Below are positions 19,054 to 27,997 of a stretch of DNA of 64,000 nt, in pieces. A program made the translations under genes and the position numbers. Under the pieces are notes generated by a model, which saw nothing but the letters and a program-made list of their open reading frames with translations, ran no database searches and was not told where the DNA came from. Each line of letters begins with the position of its first letter. Positions within the stretch are counted from its first letter, which is position 1. This stretch comes from Chryseobacterium sp. FH2 (lineage in GTDB: Bacteria; Bacteroidota; Bacteroidia; Flavobacteriales; Weeksellaceae). The DNA is taken from assembly GCF_001045455.1 (NCBI RefSeq), contig NZ_LFNE01000013.1:31186-95185 (forward strand), given 5' to 3'.

Positions 19054-20940
19054 TTAAGCCCTATAATCCTCGATTTTTTGCTGAATTTCTTCAATGATTT
19101 TTTCATCATCAATCGTCGACGGAATCTGGAATTCTTTTCCGTCTAATAGAGTTCTTATTAATTTTCTTAAAATTTTTCCGGAACGTGTTTTTGGTAAACG
19201 TTTCACAGTCATTACATTTTTAAGACAGGCAACCGCTCCGATTTTTTCCCGGACATTTTTTACAATATCTTTTTCCAAATCTTTTTCCAAAATCGTCGAG
19301 CCATTTTTTAAAACCACCGATGCAAAAGGAATCTGCCCTTTCAAATCATCATCAATGCCCACAACTGCACATTCTGCAACATCAGGATGTGATGAAACGA
19401 TTTCTTCCATTTCCGAAGTTGAAAGCCGATGGCCGGCAACATTAATCACATCATCAACACGTCCTGTAATGAAAATATATCCGTCTTCATCTTTAATCGC
19501 ACCGTCTCCGGAGAAATAATATCCTTTGTATTGTGATAAATAACTGTTTTGAAACCTTTCATTATCGTTCCAGATTCCTAGTAATGCACCTGGAGGAAGT
19601 GGAAGTTTAATGATTAAATAGCCTTCCTGATGAGCATCTAGTTCATAACCGTTCTCATCGAAAATTTTAATATCATATCCGGGAATTGGTTTTCCAGCAG
19701 AAGCTCTTTTGATATTGTAATTGTTATCAAAAGTCATTAATCCCAACATCGGCCAGCCGGATTCTGTCTGCCACCAATGGTCAATAGCAGGAACTCCGAT
19801 GTGTTCTGCGAACCAGTCTAATGTCGCAACATCACATCTTTCGCCTGCCAGGAACTGCTTTTTAAAATGGCTTAAATCGTATTTTTTAACCAATTCTCCG
19901 TCCGGATCTTCTTTCTTAATGGCACGAATAGCGGTTGGAGCGGTAAACATCACAGAAACTTTATATTCCGAAATGATTCTCCAAAACGTTCCTGCATCGG
20001 GAGTCATGATAGGTTTTCCTTCAAAAATAATCGTTGTATTTCTGTTAATTAAAGGTCCGTAAACCGAAAAACTATGCCCGACTGCCCAGCCAAAATCGGA
20101 TGCAGCCCAATAGGTTTCTCCCTGTTCAACTCCATAAATATATTTCATGGAAAATTTTAAAGCGGTTGCATATCCTCCTGTATCACGGGTGATTCCTTTT
20201 GGTTTTCCTGTCGTTCCGGACGTATACAGCAAATAGAGGGGGTGAGTTGACTCAACGGAAACGCAATCAACGGGTTCTGATTTTTGGACTAATTCGTCAT
20301 AATCAATCAATCCATCAAACATTTCATGTTGATTGTCAACTAGTTTTCTGTTGTAAACGATAATATTATCAACTTTATCCTGGGCTAATTCAATTGCTTT
20401 TTCAACAAGCGGTAAATAAGGGATTCTTTTCGCAATTTCTACTCCGGCAGTTGCTGTAATTAAAGCTTTTGGCTTACAATCATCGATTCTCACTACCAAT
20501 TCATGAGGCGCAAAACCTCCAAAAACCACATTATGAATCACGCCAATTCTCGCACAAGCCAACATGGTAAAAAGTGTCTGTGGGATCATGGGCATATAAA
20601 TAACAGCTGTATCGCCTTTTTTCAATCCCAAAGAAACTAAGCCCCCTGCCAGTTTTGAAATTTCTTCTTTCGCCTGATTGAAAGTATATGTTTTTTTCTG
20701 ATTCGTAACAGGTGAATCGTACACGATTGCAACCTGCTCTCCAAAGCCGTCTTCAATATGCCTGTCAATACACAAATAGCACATATTGAGCTTTCCGTCG
20801 GAAAACCATTGAGCATATTGGGTTTCATCTTTTGAAAGAATTTGCGTAGGAAATTCAAACCAGCGTATTTCCTGGGCCCGTTCTTTCCAGAAATTTTCTT
20901 TATCTTCTATACTTTGTTTAAATAAATCTTCTGCGTTCAT
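19054..20940 (-). CDS. prpE: Propionate-type acyl-CoA synthetase
   Basis: The start at 20940 (MNAEDLFKQSIEDKENFW) matches the family. The upstream in-frame extension is encoded by a dispersed intergenic repeat and is not real. The 628-residue protein has YTSGTTGKPKGI, HWWQTESGWPMLG, YYFSGDGAIKDEDGYIFITG and the end segment PKTRSGKILRKLI. The substitution pattern near the substrate pocket (WQTESGWP instead of WQTETGG) is that of propionyl-CoA synthetases, as opposed to AcsA, so propionate or similar acids are the likely substrate. It sits directly upstream of acs and downstream of the receiver gene, separated from the latter by a repeat. Confidence 0.85.
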   Translation of the reverse strand: MNAEDLFKQSIEDKENFWKERAQEIRWFEFPTQILSKDETQYAQWFSDGKLNMCYLCIDRHIEDGFGEQVAIVYDSPVTNQKKTYTFNQAKEEISKLAGGLVSLGLKKGDTAVIYMPMIPQTLFTMLACARIGVIHNVVFGGFAPHELVVRIDDCKPKALITATAGVEIAKRIPYLPLVEKAIELAQDKVDNIIVYNRKLVDNQHEMFDGLIDYDELVQKSEPVDCVSVESTHPLYLLYTSGTTGKPKGITRDTGGYATALKFSMKYIYGVEQGETYWAASDFGWAVGHSFSVYGPLINRNTTIIFEGKPIMTPDAGTFWRIISEYKVSVMFTAPTAIRAIKKEDPDGELVKKYDLSHFKKQFLAGERCDVATLDWFAEHIGVPAIDHWWQTESGWPMLGLMTFDNNYNIKRASAGKPIPGYDIKIFDENGYELDAHQEGYLIIKLPLPPGALLGIWNDNERFQNSYLSQYKGYYFSGDGAIKDEDGYIFITGRVDDVINVAGHRLSTSEMEEIVSSHPDVAECAVVGIDDDLKGQIPFASVVLKNGSTILEKDLEKDIVKNVREKIGAVACLKNVMTVKRLPKTRSGKILRKLIRTLLDGKEFQIPSTIDDEKIIEEIQQKIEDYRA

Positions 20941-20949
20941 ATTATTTTT

Positions 20950-21096
20950 GTGTTTCATGTCATTGCGAGAAGCGGAGCGACGAAGCAATCTCTTGATAAT
21001 CTTAATTCTTAAATAGTCTTAATGGTTTAAAAATTAACTTTTAAATAAGAAAGATTCTTCATTTCTGGACTCCGTTCTAGTTTAGAATGACAATGT
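20950..21096. repeat. Dispersed intergenic repeat (GTCATTGCGAG type with nested arm)
   Basis: The stretch contains GTCATTGCGAGAAGC and CGAAGCAATCTC on one side and TTTAGAATGACAATG on the other, so its ends are an imperfect inverted repeat around TGTCATT. I recall this GTCATTGCGAG...GAAGCAATCT pattern as a common dispersed repeat in Bacteroidota. Inside it is a second repeat arm, CTTAATTCTTAAATAGTCTT, related to arms at 37.0 kb and 56.7 kb. It fills most of the gap between prpE and the receiver gene. Confidence 0.65.
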
Positions 21097-21149
21097 GTAT
21101 GATTTTAATAAATAGGTCTTTTATCTTTATTTCTTCATCTTCAGTTTTA

Positions 21150-21509
21150 TCAAAACATTTCCTCAATTTGCTGCATCAGTTTTTTTATAGAATAAGGTTT
21201 TGTTACATAGGCGTCAGCTCCCATTTTCAAGCCTTTTTCAATATCTCTGGGGTTATTTTTCGCACTCAGGAATATGACTTTTGTATCTTTTAATTTTTCG
21301 TCTTGTCTGATAATATCTAAAGTGCTGTAACCGTCAAGGTTCGGCATCATGATATCCAGTAAAATGACCTCGGGAGTCATTGTTTTTAAAAATTCCAATA
21401 CTTCGGTTCCGTCTCTTGCAATGTAGACGTCATATCCATTTTTCTTAAAGCTGTATTCCAGCGACATTAATATTTTGTGCTCATCATCCGCAATGATTAT
21501 CTTTTTCAT
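21150..21509 (-). CDS. Stand-alone response-regulator receiver protein
   Basis: This 119-residue protein is a single receiver domain with no output domain. It has the acidic pocket IADDEH, the phosphoacceptor D52 in LLDIMMP, the switch residue S82 in FLSAK and the conserved lysine K104 in VTKPYS. It overlaps the upstream symporter-kinase gene by four bases (ATGA), so the kinase is surely its partner. Without a DNA-binding domain it must pass the signal on by protein contact or phosphotransfer. It does not end early by frameshift; the sequence after the stop is AT-rich intergenic DNA and repeat. Confidence 0.92.
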   Translation of the reverse strand: MKKIIIADDEHKILMSLEYSFKKNGYDVYIARDGTEVLEFLKTMTPEVILLDIMMPNLDGYSTLDIIRQDEKLKDTKVIFLSAKNNPRDIEKGLKMGADAYVTKPYSIKKLMQQIEEMF

Positions 21510-24220
21510 ATTGTGTCTTGATTTTGTTCAACTTCATTTTTAATCTCTTTTATTTTTTTAGGAAGAATAATCGTAAAAGTCACTCCCAGCCCGCTGTTTT
21601 CTGCTTTTATGGTTCCTCCTTGAGCTTGTACAATTTTTTTAGAAATAGCCAATCCGAGTCCGCTTCCTGTAGGCTTTAAAATATTTTGGTTCTTAGACTG
21701 ATAAAATTTATCAAAAATCATTTCCAAATCCTCTTCGGGAATATGTTTTCCTGTATTAAAAATAGTAATAATCAATTGATTTTCCTTTTCAGATAATTTT
21801 GTCTGAATTGTCCCTTGCTCGTCCGTAAATTTTAGAGCATTTCCTAAAATATTCTGAAATAACTGAATCATCCGCGCTTCATCATATTCAAATATAAACT
21901 GATTCAAAAGATTGACTTCACTTAAATGAATATTTTTCTGATGAATGAGATGCAAAAGCGGGTTTAATGCTTTTTTATAGGTTTCAATAATATTATTTTC
22001 CTGAATATTTAAAGCAATTTCGCCATGCTGAAGTTTATCCAGATAGAGAATATCGTTGATGATTTCGCTTAGCCTGTCTGACTCTGTAATAATATTATTT
22101 AAAAATTCTTTTTTGATTTCCAAAGGAATATCATCATCATCTGCCAGAATTTCTCCTGCCGAACGAATTGCTGTAATCGGAGTTCTTAATTCATGTGCAA
22201 CAGAGTCTAAAAAATCGTCTTTTTGCCGGTCTTTGATGATTAAACTTTCGTTAGCATTTCTTAAATCATCAGATAATTGTTTTAGTTCTTCTGACTGCTC
22301 CGTCAGTTTTTTATTAAGTATAATATTTTCTTTGGATTCTTCTAAAATGTTTAAAACTTCCTTTAAAGATATTTTATCTTCTTTAGTCACGCCTTCAATC
22401 AAAATTTTTGCAGAAGCGGTTCCTATTCTTCCTGCCAAAAGATTTTCGGAGAATTTTATAAATCTTGAATCTGCTGTTTCTGTTTGAGAATCAATATTAT
22501 ATTTTAAATTGAAAATTCTTAAAGCCTGTTCCGTTTTATTTTTGCCTAAAAAACGTTCCAGAATATTTTTAATATCTGAAACATAAGCTGTTCCACGCCA
22601 GATGAAAGCATTTTCGTGATTTTGAATGTATTTATCAATATCAACATATAATTCGGCGAAATTTCTCTCACGGTAATTTCCTTTTACACTGACAGAAATG
22701 ATGGTAAACAAACTTGTATTCACTAAAATTGACCAAAAGAAAATCTGTGGGATTCTTCCCAAATATGGAATCGCGAAAAAGTCAAAAGCATCATACATGT
22801 CTCTCAAAGCACCCTTGAATTCCTGATTGTAGGAGAAGTAATACTGAGGAATAATCAATCCGAAGTAACAAATTGCCAATCCTGCCAATAATCCAATCAC
22901 AGCGCCTTTGTAACTTCCTCTTCTCCAGAAAATAGCTCCGAAAAATGAAGGTGCCAGCTGCCCGATAACAACAAATGAGATTAAACCAACTGAATCCAGC
23001 GAGGTTTTTAAAATGAAATATTTATAAAAAGCAAATGCCATGATAACCAGTGCAAAAATGCTGAATTTCCTGATATTGGTAATGTTTCTGGTATTCTGTA
23101 TTTCATTTTCAGATTTAAATTTTCCCAACAGACCATAAGGAATAATCAGGTTGTTGGAAAGCATGATAGATAGAGTAATGGCAGAAATAATAATCATTGA
23201 AATACAGGAACTCAGTCCGCCAAGAAAAACAAAAACCGTAATCAAAGTATTGTTAAAATGCTGCGGAATCAAAATGGAGTAGAATTCCGGATTTACGTTT
23301 TGTCCGTCAAAAATCAGTCTTCCACCCCATGCAATCGGGAAGATAAATATGGTGAAAATCAACAGGTAAAGAGGAAAAAACCAAATCGCAGTTTTAATAT
23401 GTTTTTCCTGCCTGTTTTCAACTATCGCCGTGTGAAACTGTCTCGGAAGAATACAGATTGCTGTTCCTGAAATTAAACATAAAACCATCCAGTTCAGGGC
23501 GCCTTCAATTCCGTTGAATGTATTTTTCTCTTTAAAATCTTCAAATCTGCTGGCTTTTTCATAAATATCTGAAAATCCGTCAAAAACAAAATAAATAACA
23601 AAAAACCCTAAAATGATGATGAAAAAAAGTTTCAGAAAACTTTCCAGAGCTATTGCTGAAATAATTCCCAGTCGTTTTTCTGAAGCATCAACATATCGTG
23701 TTCCGTAATAGGATGAAAATAAAGCAATTAATACAACAACAAAAGTAGCATTATCCGTTAAAATATTTTTTGATATTGAGGTTTCGGTCACTAAGTGAAA
23801 GGTTTCTGAAATTGCTTTTATCTGCAAACCAATGTAAGGGACAATTGCCAAAAGGCAGACAACTGTAATAATCGCACTGAAGCTTCTGCTGTTACCGTAT
23901 CGTAATGAAATAAAATCTGCAAGGCTGCTGATTTTATTGACTCTTGAGATTCGTACAATCCGGGTATTGATGTAAATCCATGCCGGAATTATCATGATGG
24001 GGCCAATGTAAATTGGAAGGTAGTTGAGTCCGCTAGTCGCCGCAACACCGATGCTTCCGTAGTAGGTCCAGGCCGTACAATACACTGCCAGTGATAATGC
24101 GTAGATGTAGGGATTGTTTATCCATAGCTTACTCTTTTTCTTTTCCGCTAAATGAGCGACTAAGAACAAAAGTGCCAGATAAAACAAAACCACAAAAAAT
24201 AACGCGAAACTACTCATCAT
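21506..24220 (-). CDS. Sodium/solute symporter-fused sensor histidine kinase (CbrA/CrbS-like)
   Basis: This 904-residue protein joins a transporter to a kinase. Residues up to about 500 form some 12-13 membrane helices of the sodium/solute symporter (SSF) family (start SSFALFFVVLFYLALLF, then AVYCTAWTYYGSIGVAATSG). A linker with a coiled-coil-like stretch follows, then a HisKA domain with H676 in VAHELRTPITAIRSAGEIL, and an ATPase domain with NALKFTDE and GSGLGLAISKKI. CbrA and CrbS of other bacteria share this plan; CrbS controls acs in some proteobacteria. The location just upstream of prpE and acs fits sensing of short-chain acids, but that is inference. Its start overlaps the small membrane gene before it by 11 bases. 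Confidence 0.92.
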   Translation of the reverse strand: MMSSFALFFVVLFYLALLFLVAHLAEKKKSKLWINNPYIYALSLAVYCTAWTYYGSIGVAATSGLNYLPIYIGPIMIIPAWIYINTRIVRISRVNKISSLADFISLRYGNSRSFSAIITVVCLLAIVPYIGLQIKAISETFHLVTETSISKNILTDNATFVVVLIALFSSYYGTRYVDASEKRLGIISAIALESFLKLFFIIILGFFVIYFVFDGFSDIYEKASRFEDFKEKNTFNGIEGALNWMVLCLISGTAICILPRQFHTAIVENRQEKHIKTAIWFFPLYLLIFTIFIFPIAWGGRLIFDGQNVNPEFYSILIPQHFNNTLITVFVFLGGLSSCISMIIISAITLSIMLSNNLIIPYGLLGKFKSENEIQNTRNITNIRKFSIFALVIMAFAFYKYFILKTSLDSVGLISFVVIGQLAPSFFGAIFWRRGSYKGAVIGLLAGLAICYFGLIIPQYYFSYNQEFKGALRDMYDAFDFFAIPYLGRIPQIFFWSILVNTSLFTIISVSVKGNYRERNFAELYVDIDKYIQNHENAFIWRGTAYVSDIKNILERFLGKNKTEQALRIFNLKYNIDSQTETADSRFIKFSENLLAGRIGTASAKILIEGVTKEDKISLKEVLNILEESKENIILNKKLTEQSEELKQLSDDLRNANESLIIKDRQKDDFLDSVAHELRTPITAIRSAGEILADDDDIPLEIKKEFLNNIITESDRLSEIINDILYLDKLQHGEIALNIQENNIIETYKKALNPLLHLIHQKNIHLSEVNLLNQFIFEYDEARMIQLFQNILGNALKFTDEQGTIQTKLSEKENQLIITIFNTGKHIPEEDLEMIFDKFYQSKNQNILKPTGSGLGLAISKKIVQAQGGTIKAENSGLGVTFTIILPKKIKEIKNEVEQNQDTI

Positions 24221-24404
24221 ATTTTTTTACAATTACAAAAGAGATAATGATGGAAACCATCCAGACCGCAAAAATGTAAATCAGCATCATCGGGTAGCCA
24301 AAAATTTCCTTATCGCTGCTGAATAACAATGAAACAGGAATGCTGAACGCAACCAGAAGTCCGATACTCAGGAGGATTAATTTTTGTTCGTGTCTCTTTT
24401 TCAT
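24210..24404 (-). CDS. Small two-helix membrane protein upstream of the symporter-kinase
   Basis: The start at 24404 (MKKRHEQKLILLS) follows a strong hairpin; a longer frame from 24446 would translate through that hairpin. The 64-residue protein has two membrane helices with a short outside loop. Its stop overlaps the kinase start by 11 bases. Small two-helix proteins often accompany SSF transporters as partner subunits, so it may be a subunit of the symporter-kinase. I recognise no named family with certainty. Confidence 0.7.
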   Translation of the reverse strand: MKKRHEQKLILLSIGLLVAFSIPVSLLFSSDKEIFGYPMMLIYIFAVWMVSIIISFVIVKKYDE

Positions 24405-24416
24405 AATGATATAAAA

Positions 24417-24451
24417 GATAATTGACGGACAAGTTTTATCCGTCAATTATC
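24417..24451 (-). terminator. Strong hairpin between the transporter pair and the sensor genes
   Basis: A 13-bp perfect stem (GATAATTGACGGA / TCCGTCAATTATC, 9-base loop) sits 16 bases after the 75-residue protein gene. On the minus strand it is followed by CTTTTAT, a weak T-rich tail, so it may be a partial terminator or an mRNA-stabilising hairpin that sets the ratio between transporter and sensor. Confidence 0.6.
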
Positions 24452-24466
24452 ACTAACTTATTTTAT

Positions 24467-24694
24467 TTAAACTTTATCGTCAGAATATTCTCCTGTTAAT
24501 GAGTAGTAACCGAAAATTGCCATTCCACCACAAATAATTGGCATCAGTACAAACAGAATGATAATTCCGAATACCAAATCTTCCTGCTTTCCGGAGGTGA
24601 TTTTTGGAATCCCTAAAACGGTTATTCCGAAATAGCCTACAACCAAAGCAACTGCAATCCAAAGAATGCCTAATATTTTTTTTAGTCCGTTCAT
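24467..24694 (-). CDS. Small membrane protein next to an MFS transporter
   Basis: This 75-residue protein has two hydrophobic helices (residues about 7-28 and 43-65) and a short acidic C-terminus (GEYSDDKV). It is encoded 43 bases after the MHS-type transporter. Small two-helix proteins of this type are known beside some MFS transporters and are annotated as small subunits, so it may be a partner of the transporter. No further motif is visible. Confidence 0.7.
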   Translation of the reverse strand: MNGLKKILGILWIAVALVVGYFGITVLGIPKITSGKQEDLVFGIIILFVLMPIICGGMAIFGYYSLTGEYSDDKV

Positions 24695-24737
24695 TTTAGT
24701 AGTTTTAAAATTAATAAATTTTTAAGTGATTCGGTGT

Positions 24738-26318
24738 TTAATCGTGAATATTATTGTTCTTATTTTTAAGATAGAATAATCCAATCAGTAAACATACTGC
24801 AGCAACTCCAATCGGATACCAAAGTCCTTCCAGATACCATGTTGCGTGCCCTGCTTCTTTTCCCGTTGTTACCAAGTATGTTGCAACTGCCGGAAGCAAT
24901 CCTCCAAAGACCCCGTTTCCTATGTGATAAGGCAGAGACATTGAAGTATAACGGATCCTTACCGGGAACATTTCCACCAGAAAAGCTGCAATCGGACCGT
25001 AAACCATTGTTACAAAAATCACCTGAATGAAAACTAAAAACACCAGGTACCATTTTGTGTTGTCTGCTAATTTCAAGCTTTGAGAAACTTTTGGTTCTTC
25101 TGCTTTTCCGTCTTTTATTACAGCTCCGGTTGGCGACCAGTGGACAACACTGTCTTTTTTAATTAAAGTTCCGTCTGTGTAAAGGGTTTCTTTATGGAAA
25201 GTTACTAAACTGTCCGTCGCAATTTTATCATGAATCTTTACGATTCTTTTTTCTGTAATTCCGTTAGCGGCTACCGTTTTAGTTTCAAGATTTACGCTTT
25301 TAAACATAGAATCATAAATCGGTCTGTAGGCTAAAATCGCGACTAACATTCCCGTCATCATCACGGCTTTTCTTCCGATTTTATCAGAGAGCCATCCGAA
25401 GAAAACGAAGAAAGGTGTTCCTAAAAACAGAGCTGTTGCCATTAATGAATCGACCTGTGCGGATTCTACATTCATTACTTTTTGAAGGAAACTCATCGCA
25501 TAAAACTGTCCGGTATACCAGATTACCCCTTGTCCCATCGCGGCCCCGAATAATGCCAATAAGACAAATTTGAAATTAAATTTATTCCCGAAACTTTCTT
25601 TTAAAGGGTTTTTTGAAGTTTTTCCTTCGCTTTTAGCTTTAGCAAAAAGTGGGGATTCTTTCATATTTTTTCTGATGACGTAAGAAACTCCTACCATTAA
25701 AATGGAAATCCAAAACGGAACTCTCCATCCCCAACCATCAAACTCTTCTGCGGAAAGAGTATTCTTTGTAATTAAAATTACAATTAATGAAATAAAAAGC
25801 CCTGCTGTTGCTGTTGTCTGAATCCAGGAAGTCCAGTAGCCTCTTCGGTGGGGTTGTGCATATTCTGCAACATAGGTCGCTGCACCTCCGTATTCTCCGC
25901 CTAAAGCTAATCCTTGCAATAATCTTAAGATTAAAACTAAAACCGGCGCCATAAATCCAATGGTTTCGTAGCTGGGAATACATCCGATGAGGAATGTTGA
26001 GAACCCCATGATTAATAAAGTCACTAAAAACGTATATTTTCTTCCGATAATATCTCCTAATCTTCCGAAGAATAATGCTCCGAATGGTCTTACCACAAAT
26101 CCCGCAGCGAAGGTGGCCAGTGTAGATAAAAATGCCGCGGTGGGATTGTCTGCAGGGAAAAATTTTGTCGCCAAAACAATTGCCAGACTTCCGAAAATAT
26201 AGAAATCATACCATTCTATAAGAGTTCCAAGGGATGAGGCAGTGATAACGCTCCAAATAGTGCGGTTTTTCTGCTTATCGGTCATGTTTTCGTAGGTATT
26301 ATGATGATTTTCGCTCAT
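24738..26318 (-). CDS. MHS-family MFS transporter with a periplasmic insertion
   Basis: This 526-residue transporter belongs to the metabolite:H+ symporter branch of the MFS, whose members (such as KgtP, ShiA and ProP) import carboxylates, shikimate or betaine. The signature EWYDFYIFG opens helix 1, GRLGDIIGRK is motif A, and LQGLALGGEYGGAATYVAEYA is typical of the family (helix 4). Unlike usual members it has about 85 extra polar residues between helices 9 and 10 (from NLETKTVAANG to SLKLADNTK), on the periplasmic side by the predicted topology. Its place beside a porin, the symporter-kinase and acyl-CoA synthetases suggests uptake of short-chain acids. Confidence 0.85.
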   Translation of the reverse strand: MSENHHNTYENMTDKQKNRTIWSVITASSLGTLIEWYDFYIFGSLAIVLATKFFPADNPTAAFLSTLATFAAGFVVRPFGALFFGRLGDIIGRKYTFLVTLLIMGFSTFLIGCIPSYETIGFMAPVLVLILRLLQGLALGGEYGGAATYVAEYAQPHRRGYWTSWIQTTATAGLFISLIVILITKNTLSAEEFDGWGWRVPFWISILMVGVSYVIRKNMKESPLFAKAKSEGKTSKNPLKESFGNKFNFKFVLLALFGAAMGQGVIWYTGQFYAMSFLQKVMNVESAQVDSLMATALFLGTPFFVFFGWLSDKIGRKAVMMTGMLVAILAYRPIYDSMFKSVNLETKTVAANGITEKRIVKIHDKIATDSLVTFHKETLYTDGTLIKKDSVVHWSPTGAVIKDGKAEEPKVSQSLKLADNTKWYLVFLVFIQVIFVTMVYGPIAAFLVEMFPVRIRYTSMSLPYHIGNGVFGGLLPAVATYLVTTGKEAGHATWYLEGLWYPIGVAAVCLLIGLFYLKNKNNNIHD

Positions 26319-26366
26319 ATTGCTTGATTTAATATTAGTTAAAATTGATATTGAGTTTTCCGGGTT

Positions 26367-27746
26367 TTATAAATAAATTTGGAACTGAACAATGAATTCT
26401 CCTTTTGAAGAAGGGCTTCCCGTCGGGCTTGTATAAACGGGTCTTGTAGAATATTGCGTTGTAATTTTCGCGTGATGCCCATCTATAAACCAGTTTGCGC
26501 CTACATCAAATTGTGAAGAAGATTTATCAAATGCTTCAAAACTTTTATGTGTATAAGCCGCGAACGGTTGGATTCTGATTTTCGGTTTTTCTGCCTGGCT
26601 TGGCAACAGTAAACCCGCCTGTGCATAGATAATATTACCTGTGCCGATGGTAGGCTGTAGGTTTCCTGCTCCTGCAATGGCTTTATCACCAATGAAATTG
26701 GGGTCAGACGAAGCAATGTTCATAATTCCTAAGTTTCTGATATAATTCGGACCGAATTGATAATTGTAATATCCTGCATATGCCGAAACTGCCATTTTAT
26801 TTTTAGCATTTCCCAAAGGGATATCCGCAAAAGCATCGACTGCAACTAACGTGATGTCATGTTTTTCAATATTTGAATTTACGGAGGTACGGGTTCCGTC
26901 CTTTTGGTGATAAAAACCTGCACCAACATTGAAAACTTTCTTTGTTCCCAAATATGAGCCCACTTTGAAAGGAAGTAAGTTTGACTCTTCATCTAAAAAT
27001 TGATATTCGACATATCCTGCTTTTGAGAAATTAGGATTTCCGTTGTTGTCAACTGCTACAGCTTTTGAAGGATCTGTAACATCGGCTGGGATTAAATCTG
27101 TTGCAAAAGGTTTATTTAAACTGAAGCGATATTCCAGTTTTCCATATTTTCCTTTGGCAAACATTCCAAGCTGTCTTGCAAACTGGTCGGAATTATCAAT
27201 TAAAGGCCAGGTGAAAATAGGAGAATCAACAGTAAGGAAGTTTAGTGTGGAAGCCATGGTCATACGGGAAAGCCCCATATAATAATGTAGTCCCGCTCCT
27301 AAAGTCAAGCTGAATTTTCCTGCTTCTCCGGGCATGATAACGGCGTACTCATTCCAGGCATCATGGAAAAACATCTGTGGTTTTTTACCGTTTCCGTAGC
27401 CTCCTGTTCCCGAAGTTCCGGAGCCACCACCGTTGATAAAGGTCTGATTATTAATTCCAAAATGGGCAAGAATCATGTATCTTTTGGAAATCTGAGCATA
27501 TGCCAAAGCTCGTAACCTTCGATTTCCTAGACTCCATGAATTGTCGGTTGGTTCCCCACCAATTATACTTCCGGGGTTCATTTGGGTATTTCTGAGCCAA
27601 AACTGATCCCAGAGAATTAATCTAATGTATTTATCACCTTGTGGATTGAGGTTTAATTTAAGCCCGCTTCCATAGTCAGGTGAACCTTGAGCATATAAAG
27701 AATTGCTGATTAAGGCTAATCCAATAAAAGTGAGTAATTTCTTCAT
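26367..27746 (-). CDS. Outer-membrane porin
   Basis: The 459-residue protein has a signal peptide ending LYAQ and a beta-barrel layout: an N-terminal glycine-rich region, LILWDQFWLRNTQMNPGS, alternating strands and a C-terminal aromatic end (FIVQFQIYL). It resembles phosphate-selective-porin-like (OprO/OprP) channels of Bacteroidota. It is first in the minus-strand series and 48 bases upstream of the MHS transporter, so it may supply the same substrate across the outer membrane. The upstream region is divergent from nothing and shows only AT-rich DNA. Confidence 0.8.
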   Translation of the reverse strand: MKKLLTFIGLALISNSLYAQGSPDYGSGLKLNLNPQGDKYIRLILWDQFWLRNTQMNPGSIIGGEPTDNSWSLGNRRLRALAYAQISKRYMILAHFGINNQTFINGGGSGTSGTGGYGNGKKPQMFFHDAWNEYAVIMPGEAGKFSLTLGAGLHYYMGLSRMTMASTLNFLTVDSPIFTWPLIDNSDQFARQLGMFAKGKYGKLEYRFSLNKPFATDLIPADVTDPSKAVAVDNNGNPNFSKAGYVEYQFLDEESNLLPFKVGSYLGTKKVFNVGAGFYHQKDGTRTSVNSNIEKHDITLVAVDAFADIPLGNAKNKMAVSAYAGYYNYQFGPNYIRNLGIMNIASSDPNFIGDKAIAGAGNLQPTIGTGNIIYAQAGLLLPSQAEKPKIRIQPFAAYTHKSFEAFDKSSSQFDVGANWFIDGHHAKITTQYSTRPVYTSPTGSPSSKGEFIVQFQIYL

Positions 27747-27997
27747 AAATTATCAATTTTTGGCGTTGTTTTTTATGAAAGCCAAATTGTAATTAATAAT
27801 TTATTTATAAAAATTTAATATATATTAGTGGTAGGTATATAGTTGTAAGTTTATGGATTATGAATTGTGAGTTGTGAAAATGTCAGGTTTTTAAATTATT
27901 TTAACTTTAATATTCTGATTAATAGATTGTTATTTTTTAACTGTTGATTTTGTGAAAAACTTATAATGTATGATGAATAATTCCAATTTTTTTAGTT

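Noticed and set aside
20941..20988. An N-terminal extension of the propionate-type synthetase
   Set aside because: The extra residues are encoded by a dispersed intergenic repeat and the family start matches the ATG at 20940.
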